From DAOTVS01 sp034436375 (GTDB taxonomy: Bacteria; Chloroflexota; Anaerolineae; SpSt-313), in assembly GCA_034436375.1 (NCBI GenBank), contig DAOTVS010000021.1:1-5111 (forward strand): 5,111 nt of DNA, read 5' to 3'. Shown piece after piece: positions 4,926-5,111 of this stretch (its first letter is position 1; each line of letters begins with the position of its first letter). The notes below the pieces were generated by a model. The model saw only the letters and a list, made by a program, of their open reading frames with translations, was not told the DNA's origin and did not search any database. The position numbers were made by a program, and so were the translations under genes.

Positions 4926-5111
4926 TCACCCAGAGGGCGCGCAGCTGGCGCTGCTACTGCTGTAGGAGGCGGTGCTCCCTCCCCCTGTGCCAAAGACTGA
5001 GAAGACCTTCTCGACCTTGTCTGCGCCGCAATCGGGGCAGCGCAACTCTTCACGGCGCTCAAATCCCCGCCAGAAATGCTCAAAGACGCGTCCACACTTG
5101 GGACAGCGATA
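4926..5111 (-). CDS. FmdB-family small zinc-ribbon protein (partial, N-terminus beyond window)
   Basis: Small cytosolic protein of the FmdB/CxxC_CxxC_SSSS type, named after a putative regulator of formamidase genes; its molecular role is generally unknown. The 61 readable residues begin YRCPKCGRVFEHF. There are two CxxC knuckles, CPKC (3-6) and CPDC (25-28), which together would bind one zinc. A Gly/Ser-rich low-complexity tail from about 41 (FGTGGGSTASYSSSS) ends in SCAPSG, as is typical of the family. Family members usually open with about five residues such as MPxYE before YRC, so probably only that short N-terminus and the start codon are missing past the right edge. It runs on the minus strand, is followed by an untranslated tail and a good intrinsic terminator, and so is the last gene of its transcript. 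A generic zinc ribbon is the only alternative. Confidence 0.88.
   Translation of the reverse strand, partial: YRCPKCGRVFEHFWRGFERREELRCPDCGADKVEKVFSVFGTGGGSTASYSSSSASCAPSG

Noticed and set aside
4690..4929. A 79-residue minus-strand open frame between the FmdB-like and HAD genes
   Set aside because: It runs through the terminator and HAD promoter and ends inside the HAD gene. There is no ribosome site and no family resemblance.
1..5111. A new multi-gene system, mobile element or CRISPR array
   Set aside because: All six genes belong to common housekeeping families in separate transcription units. No transposase, integrase, spacer-repeat array, toxin-antitoxin pair or reverse transcriptase is visible on either strand.

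Overview
The window is GC-rich bacterial chromosomal DNA carrying six protein-coding genes, all of familiar families. Two of them are cut by the window edges. The compact gene spacing, sigma-70-type promoters (two with a TATACT -10 box), good Shine-Dalgarno sites, GTG/TTG starts and the style of the PstS lipoprotein and FmdB-like zinc ribbon would fit a Chloroflexota-type bacterium such as Anaerolineae or Caldilineae. That assignment is an impression from protein style and was not tested by any search.

Left part (1-1806, minus strand): the start of a phosphate-specific transport (pst) operon. pstS, a lipoprotein phosphate-binding protein, is followed after 10 bp by pstC, a permease cut at the window's left edge. 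pstA and pstB would be expected beyond that edge. A near-consensus sigma-70 promoter (TTGACG, 17 bp, TATACT) lies upstream of pstS, and a 7-bp direct repeat upstream of it is a possible regulator site.

Middle (1882-2851, plus strand): a divergently transcribed ureohydrolase (agmatinase/arginase family) with its own extended -10 promoter and a strong Shine-Dalgarno site. All six expected metal ligands are present. It runs convergently into a ribokinase gene (2913-3839, minus strand). The 61-bp gap between their two stop codons is almost wholly filled by one perfect 27-bp inverted repeat with a 5-nt loop and no T-tract, the most striking non-coding structure here.

Right part (3840-5111, minus strand): upstream of ribokinase is a 162-bp spacer and then a HAD-superfamily hydrolase. 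Its motif I reads D-M-G-Y-T, so the usual second aspartate is missing. It starts at TTG and has its own promoter. That promoter's -35 box overlaps the T-rich tail of an intrinsic terminator that ends transcription from the next gene upstream, a small FmdB-type zinc-ribbon protein truncated by the window's right edge.

The genes do not form one pathway: phosphate uptake, guanidino-compound hydrolysis, ribose phosphorylation and a general phosphohydrolase-like protein sit side by side in separate transcription units. I found no mobile element, CRISPR array, tRNA, rRNA or defence-like system, and nothing that looks like a new multi-gene system. The points worth a second look are the convergent hairpin, the HAD motif I variant and the regulatory DNA.
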